64,000 nucleotides of DNA from assembly GCF_004124275.1 (NCBI RefSeq), contig NZ_CP027218.1, forward strand, positions 1,553,501 to 1,617,500, given 5' to 3'. Position 1 is the first letter of the stretch. The number at the start of each line of letters is the position of its first letter. The notes below the pieces were generated by a model. That model did not search any database, was not told the DNA's origin, and saw only the letters and a program-made list of their open reading frames with translations. Below are positions 63,023-64,000 of this stretch, piece after piece. Source of the stretch: Pseudomonas sp. DTU12.3 (GTDB taxonomy: Bacteria > Pseudomonadota > Gammaproteobacteria > Pseudomonadales > Pseudomonadaceae). The position numbers and the translations under genes are program-made.

Positions 63023-63469
63023 ATGAATCGATATGTCTATATCGGCGACATCTACAACACCCACTTTCCACAGGTCATCCAGATTTTGGATACGGAGAAT
63101 GGATTTCCTACTACGCCCGTCGAAGGGGTGTCGGGCATATGGGTTGATGCAACAGGTAATACAGCAGTACAAGTCGGCTGGAAGGTGTTGCAGTCGTGGC
63201 AGCCAAATGGCACCAGTGTATTTGTTTTTGTTGAACCGACCTACGAAGACCACGTTGCGATCACAAGTGCTCGTATTCGCAAGGAACTAGATAAGGCCAT
63301 TGAATGGCTGACTTTCCACCCTCTTCATTACAAGCATGATCTGGGCGTTGCGACGTCTGATGAAGAGGCGAGTTTGCGTGCTTATAAACAGTACTTCGTT
63401 GCCCTCACCGAAGTGGAAAATCAACCGGATTACCCTTCCACGATCAACTGGCCAGTGATTCCCTTCTGA
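63023..63469 (+). CDS. tail-fibre assembly chaperone-like protein, copy 1
   Basis: Protein of 148 residues with no signal or membrane segment. The C-terminal third (DLGVATSDEEASLRAYKQYF, then TINWP) has the typical ending of phage tail-fibre assembly proteins: a helix with A-Y/W-K-x-Y/F and a closing I-x-W-P. It resembles the next gene in that region. The ATG at 63023 has AAGGGA six bases upstream; an ATG at 63017 is too close. No fibre gene precedes it in this window. Confidence 0.65.
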   Translation: MNRYVYIGDIYNTHFPQVIQILDTENGFPTTPVEGVSGIWVDATGNTAVQVGWKVLQSWQPNGTSVFVFVEPTYEDHVAITSARIRKELDKAIEWLTFHPLHYKHDLGVATSDEEASLRAYKQYFVALTEVENQPDYPSTINWPVIPF

Positions 63470-63497
63470 TCCTGCGACGATCAGCAGTGCAAAAGCG

Positions 63498-63551
63498 GGA
63501 GCGCATTACTGAAAAGCCCGGCGAATTACCGGCTTTTTGGAATGCCTGCCT
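63498..63551 (+). repeat. direct repeat copy B with terminator-like hairpin
   Basis: Second copy of the 54-55 base unit, 613 bases after copy A. Its stem is weaker (AGCCCGG / CCGGCT with a bulge) but is followed by TTTTT, so it may end the transcript of chaperone copy 1. Confidence 0.85.
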
Positions 63552-63600
63552 GGGCAGTAACCGAAATGCCGGGATGCCGGTACTAAATAAGGATATGACC

Positions 63601-64000
63601 ATGAAGAAGTACGCTCGCGTTGTTAATGGCAAGGTCGACAACATTTACGAAACCGACAACCCGATCACCGATGAGTTTCCATCCAATCAAGTCTGGGTAA
63701 ATGTCACCGCATTGCCCAAGATCGATTACTCCTGGAACGCCGTGAATACCGACGGCGTCTGGACTTTCACCGACAGCGACATGTATGGGCAACCATCCCA
63801 GTTGTCCCTTCAACTGCGCAGTGCAAGAACGCCACGACTCGAACGCGCCAATAACACACTGGCGTCGAGTGCACTGGCATACAAGGTCGAACTTGGTCTC
63901 GCCACGCCTGCCGATGAAGCTGCACTACTGGCTTACAAGCAGTTTTTCATCGATATGAGCAATGTCAACAAACAACCAGGCTATCCGCTGACGGTCACTT
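63601..64000 (+). CDS. tail-fibre assembly chaperone-like protein, copy 2 (cut by window edge)
   Basis: At least 133 residues, open to the right edge. It begins MKKYARVVNGKVDNIYETDN and has a region of YKVELGLATPADEAALLAYK that aligns with copy 1, so the two are paralogous in the C-terminal half, while the N-terminal halves differ. AAGGA lies eight bases before the ATG at 63601; the in-frame ATG at 63595 is too close to it. Probably part of a phage-tail (tailocin) locus. Confidence 0.65.
   Translation, partial: MKKYARVVNGKVDNIYETDNPITDEFPSNQVWVNVTALPKIDYSWNAVNTDGVWTFTDSDMYGQPSQLSLQLRSARTPRLERANNTLASSALAYKVELGLATPADEAALLAYKQFFIDMSNVNKQPGYPLTVT

Noticed and set aside
62885..63551. The two hairpin repeats as a CRISPR or integron attC array
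   Set aside because: Only two copies, spaced by a whole gene, and the stem lacks attC core sites. A simple duplicated terminator-type element is more likely, though a cassette role is kept as a finding.

Overview
The window is about 64 kb of chromosome from a member of the Pseudomonas fluorescens group. The gene order is the one known from Pseudomonas: plsB/csp/rlmA/dapE/ndvB, then dapD/dapC/glnD/map, the rpsB-tsf-pyrH-frr-uppS-cdsA-dxr-rseP-bamA-skp-lpx-fabZ-rnhB-dnaE-accA string, tilS-pyrG-kdsA-eno-ftsB-ispD, adhC-fghA-ispF-truD-surE-pcm-nlpD-rpoS, and rsmZ-fdxA-mutS. Codon use is GC-rich. Two families of Pseudomonas-type REP palindromes fill many intergenic gaps, mostly as inverted pairs. 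The window has no rRNA, tRNA, CRISPR array or insertion sequence that I can see.

Layout. (1) 1-16.4 kb is a mixed metabolic stretch, mostly on the minus strand: phospholipid acyltransferase PlsB (cut by the left edge), a cold-shock protein, rRNA methyltransferase RlmA, lysine/DAP enzymes DapE, DapD and DapC, a GH17-GT2 beta-glucan synthase (NdvB-like), TcdA, the CsdA/CsdE sulfur-transfer pair, a CPA1 antiporter, and two tandem astacin-like zinc proteases without recognisable signal peptides. (2) 16.4-20 kb holds glnD and map, facing away from rpsB. (3) 20-39.6 kb is a long co-directional run for translation (rpsB, tsf, frr), nucleotide, isoprenoid and phospholipid precursors (pyrH, uppS, cdsA, dxr), envelope biogenesis (rseP, bamA, skp, lpxD, fabZ, lpxA, lpxB) and replication and lipid synthesis (rnhB, dnaE, accA). 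Many genes overlap by 1-19 bases, which suggests translational coupling. (4) 39.7-46.4 kb: tilS, pyrG, kdsA, eno, ftsB, ispD. (5) 46.5-54.8 kb: a LysR regulator divergent from the glutathione-dependent formaldehyde pathway (adhC, fghA), then ispF-truD-surE-pcm-nlpD-rpoS. A palindrome matching the PsrA operator lies inside nlpD, where the rpoS promoter is expected.

(6) 54.8-58.4 kb carries the Gac/Rsm small RNA rsmZ, with many GGA motifs, its own promoter and terminator and a GacA-type palindrome about 180 bases upstream. fdxA and mutS follow on the minus strand. (7) 58.6-64 kb is the accessory part. It starts with a ToxR-like membrane-bound regulator and a FidL-like membrane partner, followed by a small operon encoding a hypothetical protein, a DUF1090-like protein, a lytic-transglycosylase-like lipoprotein and a tiny lipoprotein. 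After that comes the left end of what looks like the mutS-linked phage-tail bacteriocin (tailocin) locus: a PrtR/CI-like S24 repressor, a cluster of palindromic operators, a strong promoter with an operator in its spacer, and two tail-fibre-assembly-like genes, each preceded by a copy of the same hairpin-bearing direct repeat. The second of these runs off the right edge.

The most interesting parts are the tailocin control region and repeated chaperone cassettes (61.6-64 kb), the ToxR/FidL-like operon (58.6-61.6 kb) and the paired astacin-like proteases (13.4-15 kb). The rest is well-known housekeeping DNA with a few regulatory details worth checking.
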